Shown here piece by piece: positions 35,717 to 45,568 of a DNA stretch of 64,000 bases. The stretch is from contig NC_089436.1 in NCBI RefSeq assembly GCF_026210795.1, forward strand, positions 4,154,001 through 4,218,000. Direction: 5' to 3'. Numbering within the stretch: the stretch's first letter is position 1; each line of letters starts with the position of its first letter. The position numbers and the translations under genes were made by a program. The stretch is from Rhizophagus irregularis. Its lineage: Eukaryota; Glomeromycota; Glomeromycetes; Glomerales; Glomeraceae. Below the pieces are notes generated by a model, which worked only from the letters and a program-made list of their open reading frames with translations, made no database searches and had not been told where the DNA came from.

Positions 35717-37117
35717 ATGTCCAAGCTAAATAAAGATATTCTTTATTTGATTTTTGATGAACTGCATGATAAAAACACACTTTTTTCGTGTCTTCTAGTT
35801 AATAAAACTTGGTGTGAAATGATTATTAGAAATTTATGGAGAGATCCTTGGAAATTTAAAGAGGATAGAAACGGTAAATTATTATTAAATACAATCGTTA
35901 CACACTTATCAGAAGAATCAAAAAATTACTTAAAAAGTCAAGGTATTAACATTCGATCAAGATCATATAACAAAATTTTATTTAATTATATCACATTTTG
36001 TAAACACTTAAACTTAAGTGTGATCAAAATGATTTTAAATAAAATTATTGAAAATAAATCAAAAATAATTATTATTATGAATGAAATACTTAAACTTTTT
36101 ATTAATGATAAAACAAAATTTACTCACCTTTATATACCTGAAAAATTTGATTATCAATTAAATCTTATACCAGAAGCAAAAAATTGTTTATCAGAAATTC
36201 AATTTCTTAGTTGTGATACTTCTATAAATGATAAATCTTTAATTAGATTAATGGAAATTTGTGATTCAATTAAAGAATTGGAACTTTTTATGGAATTAGA
36301 GAATAATAATTATGGTTTTACAAAATTAATTAAACAACAAAAAAAATTATTAAAGATTCATTTTTTTCCTAATAGTAAATATCCCATATATTATCCATGT
36401 GATGATTCATATTATGATGCTATTGAAAATTCTTTGATTAAACATTCAAGTACTATAGAATATTTAAAGACACCCAGACATATTAATACGAAAATTCTTT
36501 CATCTTTTGTAAATTTAAAAGTATTAGATATGAGTAATCATTATATGAATTGGGAATTTAAATGGAATCAGAATCTAATTTTTCCTCACTTGGAAATTCT
36601 CAAAGTTAGCAGATTCTCAATTCATACAGTTATAAATATAATTGAAAATACAAGTGGACATCTTATTGAAATAAGTATTGAGAAAGTATATTGGAATAAT
36701 GAAACTATTATTCAAGCTATTTATCAAAATTGTCCAAAGCTAAAGTATCTTAAAATGATGCTTGAACATAAAGATCTTTTAGAATTTAAAAATATATTAA
36801 TTAATTGTCAAGATTTGAATGAATTATATATTGCAGCTGGACATTATTTTTGGGGTGATTTATTTGAAATATTAGCTGAATATTCACCAATAAATTTATA
36901 CAAGTTTACATTTACAATAATGATTATTATATCAGAATCTTTAGATGACTTTTTTAAACTTTGGGAAGGTAGACGTCCTATGATATTAAAATTCTTTTCT
37001 AATTCTAAAAATATAAAAAAAATGATGAAATATTATAAAGCAAAAGGTATAATTGAAGATTATGACTATAAATTGGATTATAAAGAAGATTTAATCTGGG
37101 TTAGAATGTGTAGATGA
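35717..37117 (+). CDS. F-box protein with LRR-like region (466 aa)
   Basis: I chose the ATG at 35717 (MSKLNKDILYLIFDELHDKN) because it starts exactly at the F-box, as in the neighbour. The frame is open 18 codons further upstream, but only through low-complexity Lys/Phe. F-box about 3-45: LFSCLLVNKTWCEMIIRNLW. The rest is Leu/Ile-rich and repetitive, with a YQNCPKLKYLKMMLEHKDLLE segment that matches the position and pattern of NNCPKIKTLRTYIEPKDF in the gene at 32227. The two are paralogs in the same orientation about 2 kb apart. Predicted SCF substrate adaptor; substrate unknown. Confidence 0.88.
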   Translation: MSKLNKDILYLIFDELHDKNTLFSCLLVNKTWCEMIIRNLWRDPWKFKEDRNGKLLLNTIVTHLSEESKNYLKSQGINIRSRSYNKILFNYITFCKHLNLSVIKMILNKIIENKSKIIIIMNEILKLFINDKTKFTHLYIPEKFDYQLNLIPEAKNCLSEIQFLSCDTSINDKSLIRLMEICDSIKELELFMELENNNYGFTKLIKQQKKLLKIHFFPNSKYPIYYPCDDSYYDAIENSLIKHSSTIEYLKTPRHINTKILSSFVNLKVLDMSNHYMNWEFKWNQNLIFPHLEILKVSRFSIHTVINIIENTSGHLIEISIEKVYWNNETIIQAIYQNCPKLKYLKMMLEHKDLLEFKNILINCQDLNELYIAAGHYFWGDLFEILAEYSPINLYKFTFTIMIIISESLDDFFKLWEGRRPMILKFFSNSKNIKKMMKYYKAKGIIEDYDYKLDYKEDLIWVRMCR

Positions 37118-38430
37118 GATGTTAACATCTTATAAAGGAAAAGAATAAATTAGTAAAATTGTTTAGAATTTGATTGGTAGCTTCTCAGCATAATAATGAG
37201 ATACATAATTTTTAGATTTCTGTATATCAAATTTTGTTATATCGAGGCTCTTTTATTGAATAAAACATATAAATAAATATTTTAAATCCTTACCCATTAT
37301 TAATGAATAATGATACAGTCAGTAGCGTGTTTATTCAAACAATGAGTATATAACTACAATTTACAGTAAGTTGTTATTTCATTCATCACGGCATTAACGC
37401 TAAACTCTAAAGGTAATCTTTCAGCCTAAACCCAACCTTCCTAATCCTTACCCTAATCCTATGCTTATCTCAACTTTCAAATGTCAGTTTAACTATAGGT
37501 GGCACTGAAATTGATTTTTATAGTAAAGCTGTGTCTCACCAAAATCTAAAATCTGAAATAATAAACAACTTAATTTACTCATATCTGAATTACATCCGAA
37601 ATTATTTTATTAATTGTTAATTGTTTTAGTTTTTTTATATGAAAAAAATATTTCAAATCTGAAGTTCTTACCAAAATTATATTTTTTAAAAATCAATTTA
37701 GGGGCCATCTGTAGTGTTAACTGTAAGATAAGTATTTCAGGTTATAAGTAAAGCAATTTAAATTAAATAATTTGAATTGTGTAACATTGAAAAGTGTGCG
37801 TTCGAGCCGTTCGATTTATTTCGTAATTATCATATCATAAATATATCATAATTAACTGACTATGATAACAAATCTTTATACTAATACATTTACAGTTAAT
37901 TAAAATTTTAACTGGATTTTTTTTTATTCTGATGGATTAATACTAACAAAAAAAAGTATAATTTCTCTTATGCATTTATTTGTGGTTATTTCCGCTCTCT
38001 TAGTTACCACGAACCATTTCTATAATAATAATTTTTTTCGAAACTACCTTTTTAGTCTTTTTTTTTATTAATTTTTTTATCCCTCTTTTTATCACTATTG
38101 TTTCTTTTGGTTAACTTAACCAAAATTTTTTATTCTTATTGGATTTTTTTTTAGGGGATTTTTTTTTAATCGGAATTTATCAAAATTTTGGATTTTTTTT
38201 TAACCCAAAAAATAGTTTATTCTATGTCCTACGGGATTTTTTTTAGTCAATGATATTGTTTCTGACTAATAAATTCGTGTGAAAATTTTTTTTTAGTGAG
38301 AATTTTTTCAATATTATTTCCAACTAATAAATTTGTGAAAATTTTTTGTGAGATTGATTCTAATTATATAGATATTTTGTAATTAAATCAATAAATTTTT
38401 CGAAAAAAATATATAACTAAAAAAATTTGT
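37118..38430. other. Gene-free AT-rich spacer
   Basis: T-rich tracts from 37900 on and no supported gene. It runs into the dispersed repeat at 38431. Confidence 0.45.
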
Positions 38431-38745
38431 CTGACGTTTGGATTAGTCTCTTCATAATAATTAACTTGAAATCCATGCCATATAATTAAAACCCGTGACA
38501 TGCCTCCACCTGATCTATTTATCCGTGTACATTCCAATCCAATCAACTAATACAATTTCATTTTACCTTAATCGGAATTTTTTTTTTTTTGATTATTAAT
38601 TTTTAAATTTTTCGTTTTTTTCAAACTGAAAAAAAATTTTCTCCCTTTCTTCTTTCGGTTTAGTTTTTTTTTTCAAACCGAAAAATTTGTTTTTTTCTCA
38701 TTCTTTCCCTGGATAAATAGTTTAATTTTCAAATTCATAAAAATC
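38431..38745 (-). repeat. Dispersed repeat, inverted copy of the 14930-15230 region
   Basis: The reverse complement of 38431-38545 matches 15077-15230. The pyrimidine-rich part up to 38740, with aaaccgaaaaatttg, matches the purine-rich tract at about 14930-14975. Confidence 0.55.
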
Positions 38746-38804
38746 AAAAAAAAATTGATATTTTTACAATATTTTATAAATTAATTAATTAAAGAAATTG
38801 TTTG

Positions 38805-40317
38805 CCCTATAAAAAAATCGGATACGTTTTTTATAAAGTTTTTATACGATTTTTTTTCCTTAGAAATAACGTATCATGAAAGGATACGGAAAAATGCACA
38901 ATTCCGTATCACTAAAAATATGGTTTGGATACGGAATTTACACGGGATTCGTATGGAATTTACATGATTTGATCACTGATTTTATCATGAAATTTATACG
39001 ATTTTGTTACTGAATTTACCATTATATTACAGTTTATTATAGTTGTATTTACATAAATTTAATTCTACTTTATTAAATTAAATATAAATTAAAAATTAAA
39101 CAAATAAAAATATATTAAATACATTATTAAAATTCCCTTCCTTATCAAAACCACCTATTGCAACCTAAATTATCTATAATATGTTCAGATTCATTCAGAG
39201 TCAAAAAACCTAAAAAGAAAAAAGAAACATGAGAATGTTTAACTTAACCGGAAACCAAAACACCCTCATATAGTATCTGCAATCGTCCAAGTCACCAAGG
39301 GTCAGTATTCCTACAAAAAAGAAAAAGAACTCCAAAATGTCTGACCTACATAAAAGAAAAGAATCATAAAACGTCTGATGAAAAGAAACCAAAACAACTT
39401 ACAAGAAAAAAATCCAGAATCTGAACCAAACTTACAAAGAAAAAAGAAAATTTGAACTGACCTAAAAAAGAAAAAAATCCTGTACCATCCTACAAAAAGA
39501 AAAGGAATCCCAAACTAATTTACAAAAAAAAGAAAAAAGAAACTTTCAAAAAAAACCTGTTGGCCTATGAAAAAAAAGAGATAATATAAATAAAAAAGAA
39601 GGGTAGTGAGTGGTGAATAAAAGAACAAATCAAAAAAATATTTTTCTTTAAAAAGAGGGGTGACGAGTTAAAAAAATTTTTTTTAAAAAAAAGGGAGGAT
39701 GTCAAAGTTAGAAAAATAAAAATTTTTTATAAAGAATAGAAAGAAAATTTTTTTTAAAAAAAAAAGGAAAGGGTGGTGAGTGGGGAATAAAAGAATAAAG
39801 TCAAAAAAAAATTTTTTTAAAGGAGTGACGAAAAAAATTTTTTTTTAAAAGGAGAGTGATGAAAACAAATTTTTTAAAGGAGTGATGAAAAAAAAAATTT
39901 TTTTTAAAGGAGAGTGACGAAAAAAAAATCTGAAAAATTTTTTAAAATAAAAAAAAAAAAACAAAATAACAAAAGACAAAAGAAAGGAAAGATAAAAAGG
40001 AAGATCAAAGTAATTGTTAAGGGTTTATATAAAAAACAAAAAAACGTACCATAACAAAACAATAAACAATCACGTGATCACGTGTTATGATACGGGATGA
40101 TTGTAAAATTATTTTCTAAAATATTAAGTTTAAAAATTCCGTATACATTCCACATTATTAATTTTTTCCGTATACATTTCGTATACGTTAGTTTTTTAAA
40201 AAAATGTTCAAAAATGAATTTCTTATTAAATATACGGAATTTGTATACGGAATCTATAGAAACGTACATAAAATGTATACAAAACGTATCCATTCCATAT
40301 ACAGATTTCTTATAGGG
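38805..40317. mobile_element. Putative 1.5-kb TIR element with repetitive interior
   Basis: The left end ccctataaaaaaatcggata and the right end reverse complement ccctataagaaatctgtata form an imperfect inverted repeat. Both ends continue with the same type of words (ggatacg, gtatacg, attccgtat). The interior is low-complexity: A-rich words with gaaaaaagaaa (39200-39560) and a degenerate minisatellite based on ttttttaaaggagagtgacg (39640-39935). No transposase frame and no clear target duplication found, so boundaries are tentative. Confidence 0.45.
39600..39940 (+). repeat. Degenerate minisatellite (aaaggag(a)gtga(c/t)gaaaaaa...tttttt)
   Basis: At least five units of about 30-45 bp combine an A-run, a T-run and (g)gagtgacg or gagtgatg. 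Unit length varies with the homopolymers. Confidence 0.6.
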
Positions 40318-40956
40318 TTAGATTTAATAATAGACTATTATAACCCAAATCCATATCAGAAATTCTCTAAATAATCACCAGATTTTTGATTAAACATTTC
40401 AATTCAAATGGTTTAGTTAAATTAATAATTTATCGAATAAAATGAGTATTCAAAAGAATAATAATAAATGAAATGAACAAGATTTCTAGTACATTTAATT
40501 ATTTAAATATTTTTCCTAAGTTGATTATAAGTTTAAAATTGACGTAATATAAAAATAATAAGAAATAATTAATCAATTAATAAAAATATTTGTAATATTT
40601 TCATAATATTAAAGTTTTTTCTAAAAATACTCCTAAAAAAATTAATCAATTTTTATTGATAATTATTTTTTTCACAATTCCTAATTAATCTGAATTTCAC
40701 TCTACACTCAAACATCAAATCATTAAATATAAATAGTTACATTATTCTAAAAATAGTAATTTATTTATTTATATCATTCTAATATTATAAATATAATTTA
40801 ATACATATTTTTTATTACGTAATTATTATCATATTAAATTCCTATTTATAAACAAAAAACTTCTTTAATTTACTTAGTATTATATTATAATACTAAATCT
40901 TTCTATTTAAAAAAAAACTCATTGGTCCCGGTGCGAAGCAACGGGTGACAGCTAGT
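40318..40956 (+). mobile_element. Helitron-like 3' terminus (CTAG end at 40952-40955)
   Basis: cccggtgcgaagcaacggg (40928-40946) forms a stem of 8 pairs with one mismatch and a GAA loop. It is followed six bases later by CTAG and then T. A GC-rich hairpin a short distance before a 3' CTRR end next to T is the diagnostic 3' end of Helitron rolling-circle transposons. The rest of the element upstream is AT-rich; the 5' TC end could not be located, so the start given is only the nearest neighbouring boundary. No Rep/helicase gene is seen, so a non-autonomous copy. Confidence 0.6.
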
Positions 40957-41203
40957 TAGTTATTAAAATAAATGTAATATAGTAAATTATTATCCTTTAA
41001 ATGGTTTTGCAGCAAAATTTGGCTGCAATTTTAAAAAATATAACTTTATTACTATTAATTTAATAATATTTAAAGTGTTATAAGATTATTATATGTTAAA
41101 AGTTAAATCTAGATGATAATAAAAAAAATATTAACATCGGTTAATGATAGACAAATTTTACTGTCAAAGATTAGTGTATATCTTAAGATGAATTTCGTTG
41201 GTG
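40957..41203. other. Short AT-rich spacer
   Basis: Nothing recognisable beyond a small inverted word, gcagcaaaatttggctgc, at about 41011. Confidence 0.4.
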
Positions 41204-41503
41204 TCAAGTTTTTGAACACCTAAATTCACTAAATTCATAGATCTTGTTATAACCGGTTTTAGAGGCAGACGTTACGTGAAATTTTTTGAAAGAGACGAGA
41301 AAAGAATTATCCACAATAGTTTGAGTAGGAAGTAAAGGAAAGGAAATATCTGAAGGAATATCATCTTTAGGAAAAATATCAACAGAAGTAGGTTTAGACA
41401 CTAAAGGTGTGTGGTTAAAGACAAAGTTGTCTGGGCCAAGGCCATAAAGTCGTCTGGAGGAATATATCCTATGTCTGCTCGAGGAAAAAAACTCATGGTT
41501 TTG
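41204..41503 (-). pseudogene. Frameshifted coding relic of unknown family
   Basis: On the minus strand, MSFFPRADIGYIPPDDFM is followed after a frame change by GLGPDNFVFNHTPL. It then runs open as VSKPTSVDIFPKDDIPSDIS to ...FSEFRCSKT and a stop at 41204. The composition is protein-like, but the frame is broken near 41450. I do not recognise the family. It lies between the Helitron end and the duplicated kinase D unit. Confidence 0.45.
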
Positions 41504-41705
41504 AGTGAAAAGGTAACAAAAACTCCGTATATACCTGGAGCGCCCTACTGTGGCCTCCTTCCCCCCAAAGTTATCACTAGATAACTGAAAAAAAACGAAA
41601 CCAAAAGTTGCGAAACTTATTTACTGTGGAAAATTAACAAAATAAAAAAGGGGGAAAGAGTTTTTTCTGTCTACATTCTTTTTCTTTTAATAATTAAGAG
41701 ATAAT

Positions 41706-42705
41706 TTTACAACAGTTTAAGTCATGTGATTTAACGTAAAAAATTTTTCTGAATGAAATTGTTGTATTTTGTATTTGTCTTTTAATTTTATCATGGGATA
41801 GTAGAAAAAAATATTTGCAAAATTACAGGATCATTTTAAAATAATTTAAATTATATTTCAGTTTTCTATAACCAATAAAATTAAAAATTAAATTAAACAA
41901 ATGGGCGTGCGTCAGTTAAAAAGGGGGAAATCTACGTTTTCATCATTTTGAGAAAAATGAAATTAACTTATTTGCAAGAAAAAACATTTTGCTTTCGTGC
42001 GTCAGTTAAAAGGGGGGAAATTTGGTGGCTAAACTTTTATCCATATCATGTGACTTTACCTTCATCATTTACGTCATGCTATTGCTAAATAAGTCAATGA
42101 TCGTCAAATAATCAAATGATCGTCCCTATAGCATATTTCAGTTATTTGATTTTATTTCGATAATTTATTATGCTTATCGGCATACAATATTAAGTGAAAA
42201 TAGTGTACATTGATGGTTTACACAATATAAGCCAAAAACCTCAAATTTGGTTTTGAGGTAGATTTCCCCCTTTTTAACTGACGCACGCCCAAATGCTTTT
42301 TTGACTTTATCCAGATTTTCACTATCATAAAAAATAATGAATTTATGTCAAATTCATCATAATTCTATTGAATTCGTTATTGTATATGATACTTAAACAC
42401 AATTACATTACTATCTGATCAAATTGAAAGAGATGTTTGAGAATGGTAGAATCGCCTTAATTTGGTATTACATTCATGTGCTGTATGTTAATCTTTTATG
42501 TCAAAAATAAATATTCTGGGTAGTTTAAAGATAACATTAATTTACATAAATGAATAATCAATAGATAATCAATTTATAATTTATTTTTATTAATGTTAAA
42601 CCAAAATATTACATACAAAACCCATAAATAATAGCTAATATAAAAGAACTAATTTAATAATATAATTTTAATTAAACTAAATTCTTTGATTCTCATAAAA
42701 AAAAA
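41706..42705 (-). repeat. Copied 3' flank of kinase D, interrupted by a MITE
   Basis: The reverse complement matches the 3' flanks of A and B on both sides of the insertion at 41903-42290. Landmarks are catgtgatttaacgta, aaattacaggatcattt and catctctttcaatttgatc. Confidence 0.6.
41903..42290. mobile_element. MITE with perfect 33-bp terminal inverted repeats
   Basis: 41903-41935 and 42258-42290 are exact reverse complements over 33 bp, beginning gggcgtgcgtcagttaaaaa. The flanking aaat is duplicated. The paralogous 3' flanks of A (about 13770) and B lack the 388-bp insert, so empty sites are visible in the same window. A third internal copy of the end (cgtgcgtcagttaaaagggg, 41997 on) suggests nested or tandem end duplication. 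No ORF. Confidence 0.9.
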
Positions 42706-44526
42706 TCATTCAGTATTATTTTCTTCATCTTGATCACTTTCATTAAGATCTACAAAATAAGTATATTAATAAGTATTAGCAAATTAAAGAACTAAACAAT
42801 AAATATCTTTACCTAATTCATCTAATTGACAATCAAAACATTCTGAACCTATAAATTAATTTATATAGTATTAAAACAATATAAAGATTTATTAATTATA
42901 TTGATTACAAATAATTACTTACGTAATGATGTTGTTTTAGTAGCATCTATTAAAAAATAAAGCTATTAGTAATGTAAACATTTTTTTTTAGTTACCAAAG
43001 AAAGGTTAAATTAGATTACCTGAATTTACTGGTTCTGGAAGATTTTTGAAATTTAAAAGTCTACTAGTATAGATTGCTTGTGGATGTGTTTGAATGTTAC
43101 TAGTTCTTTTTTCACTTGTTCTGTTTAATTTAATTTTATCATTATATTCATTTACTTGAGATCTAATATCAACATTCTTAAACTTACATTCATCTAATTT
43201 TTGATACAATTCTTTAGCAGTTGGTCTATTTTCTGCTTTAGCATCCCAACATTTAGTAATCAAATCAGTAAGTAATTTTGGTGTACATTTAAAAATATTT
43301 GGTCTCTGTCCTTTACATATTTTAATAGATAAAGCATGATTATGAGGAATATTATTATAAGGAGTTTCTTCAGATATAAATTCATTCATCATTATTCCAA
43401 ATGAATAAATATCAGATGCTTTTGTATATTGATATCCACGTAAAACTTCTGGTGCCATATAAGGTAATACTCCATAAATTCCTTCTTGTTTAACTAATTG
43501 CTTTTCATTATTTGCTGGTTGGCACATTCCTAAATCACTTATAACTGGATATACTCCATATAATATATTGCCTGAATGAAAATCTTTATGAACCTTTCCA
43601 GCATTATGAATGTCTAGAAGTCCTCTTGCAATTTCTTGTAATTTATCAATTTTTGAATAATAATCTAATTCATTATTGAGATAGTAATTTCTCAAATTTC
43701 CATATTCACAATATTCTAAAACCATCATATAATCTTTGGTATTTGGATCTTGAGTTATTCCATAACATAGAACAACATTATAAAGATAAATCTGAAGATG
43801 AGTTTTAATCTAATGAAAATATTGAAAATGAAAATATAAGTAATACATAAATAAAAATAAACATTTCTTATTTTAATTACCTCATTTAAAAATTCTGTAC
43901 TTATACAAGAAGAATTGTCCAAACTTTTTAATGCAACTTTTGTATTACTATTCCTTTTCCATTCTTGATTTTCAATATCCCAAGAATAAATACATCCTTC
44001 AGGCCATTCTGCTGAATAAATTTTGCCAAATCCACCTCTGGTAATATAAGTAATATCTTCAAAATTTTCAAAAGGTATCCATTCAAGATATTTAAGAAAA
44101 TGCACAGCATTAAGTTGTGATTGTTGTATAAATTCATCAATATCTTTATTTCCACTAGTCCAATTTTTAAAGTTATCCTTAAATCTTTTAGCATTACAAG
44201 GTTGACACCATTTATATCCTGTACCAGGTTCATTACATTCTCCACATATTCCATATACTTGTTTTCTTTTTTCTAAATCTTCCATATAAACTATTTTATT
44301 ATCTATCTCTTCTGCTGATTCAGTAGTTGAACCAATAGTAGAAATTGTAACATGTAACTTTTAAAATAAATGATTTAAAAAAACATTATTATTCAAATTA
44401 AAAATTCAATAATTTTATATTATTAAGTGATAAAATGAATTGTTTTACCTGATATTCATCATAATCAAAACTTTCTTTCCATAAATTTCTTTTATTTTCT
44501 TTAGGAATCATTTTTGATAATTTCAT
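42706..44526 (-). CDS. Kinase D: Cys-ribbon protein kinase, 482 aa, 6 exons
   Basis: Minus-strand exons 44526-44449, 44357-43881, 43809-43020, 42946-42923, 42848-42813 and 42749-42706, with the same phases as A-C. The N-terminus is MKLSKMIPKENK, without the MG extension. Exon 2 includes IDDK, as in C. The ribbon is CGEC...KWCQPC; GGFGKIYSAEW, VALK, HKDFHSGN, SDLG and MAPE are present. Differences cluster after LNAV (HFLKY), after GNIL (YGVYP) and after the kinase domain (DECKFKNVDIRSQ). This is the only inverted copy, about 16 kb beyond C, and its unit carries two insertions that the other copies lack. Confidence 0.88.
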
Positions 44527-45251
44527 ACTAAATTAATTTGGATTGTATATATGTAGATTACAATTTACTTAGTAAATTCAAAGATAAACGTTAACCATAT
44601 AATAAAATGAAACGTAAAAAAATTTTTTTTAAAAATTACGGAGTTCGGATAAAATTTATTCAACAAATAAGCCCCTGTGCAACATGTGTAACATTCAAAA
44701 TTTTGAATACAAAAATTCTATATATAGTATTAATCTGATTGATAAAAATAAAATACTTTGTTACGCTATTGATCGGCATAAAAGAAAAAAAGGACATTTT
44801 CAATAAACAATCGGATTGAATGAAACCAAATAAAAATAATTTTCAGCCTAATAACTAGGTTGTAACTTGTTGCGTTGCCAACAGGATTAATGTAGTTTAA
44901 ATCAAATATAACAATTAATATTTAGGTAAATTATATATATTAATGTTAATTATTAATAATAATGAAAAAATGATAATAAAAAAAAATAAATTGAGAAGTA
45001 AATAAATAATGAAAAAAAAAAATTCAACTTAAAGAAACTGAAAAATAAAATATTTTTAAAAAAAAATTAAAACCAATTAAAATCATCTTTTTTTTTTAGT
45101 TTGAAAAAAAAAACTGAAAATAAAAAACCAATTTTTTTTCGGTTTGAAAAAAAAATTTTTTAAATTTCGGACTATAAGAACTAGAAAAAGGTATTTAAAA
45201 ATTAATAAAATTTCCGGTTATAAGAACTAAAAAAGTATTAATTTTCCCAGT
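44527..45251 (-). promoter_or_regulatory. Upstream block of kinase D
   Basis: The reverse complement matches the 325-bp promoter block of A/B/C up to about 44848, then the longer upstream region shared by B and C (ccaacaggattaatgtag, aaaaccaattaaaatc) up to cccagt at 45251. Confidence 0.6.
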
Positions 45252-45568
45252 TTATAAGTACTGACATTTAACTATAATAAATATGGAATAAATTGGGCGC
45301 AGAAGTATCACCCGTACATTAACCCCAGTGACACCCGAAAAAATTCCGCAATAGTAATTTTATTCATCACATGTGTCACGACTGTCACGTCCCTCTGTTT
45401 TCCATTTTCTACAAGTATCTGAGGGACTTAGTTTTTTTCGATTAGTCAAAATCCTATTTGTCACGCCCTTAGTCGTCACTGTTTATTCACGTGTTACTGC
45501 ATAGTGCCGGCCCTGTGCGGAATTTTTTGGGCAGATTTTCGGGTGTCATAGGGGCAGTTCACGCATAC
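45252..45568. mobile_element. Small inverted-repeat insertion upstream of kinase D
   Basis: In the C unit the sequence runs cccagtaattcaagtc (reverse complement of about 18595). In D, cccagt (ending 45251) and aattcaagtc (from 45569) are separated by 317 bp. Within the insert, tgacacccgaaaa at 45329 and its reverse complement at 45536-45548 form inverted repeats, extended by accccag / tagggg and by an inner gaaaaaattccgc / gcggaatttttt pair. Probably a MITE; exact ends are uncertain. Confidence 0.6.

Noticed and set aside
11780-44254. Secondary frames of about 60-108 aa over the first coding exons of kinases A, B and D
   Set aside because: Out-of-frame shadows of the kinase exons; the true frame has splice junctions and domains.
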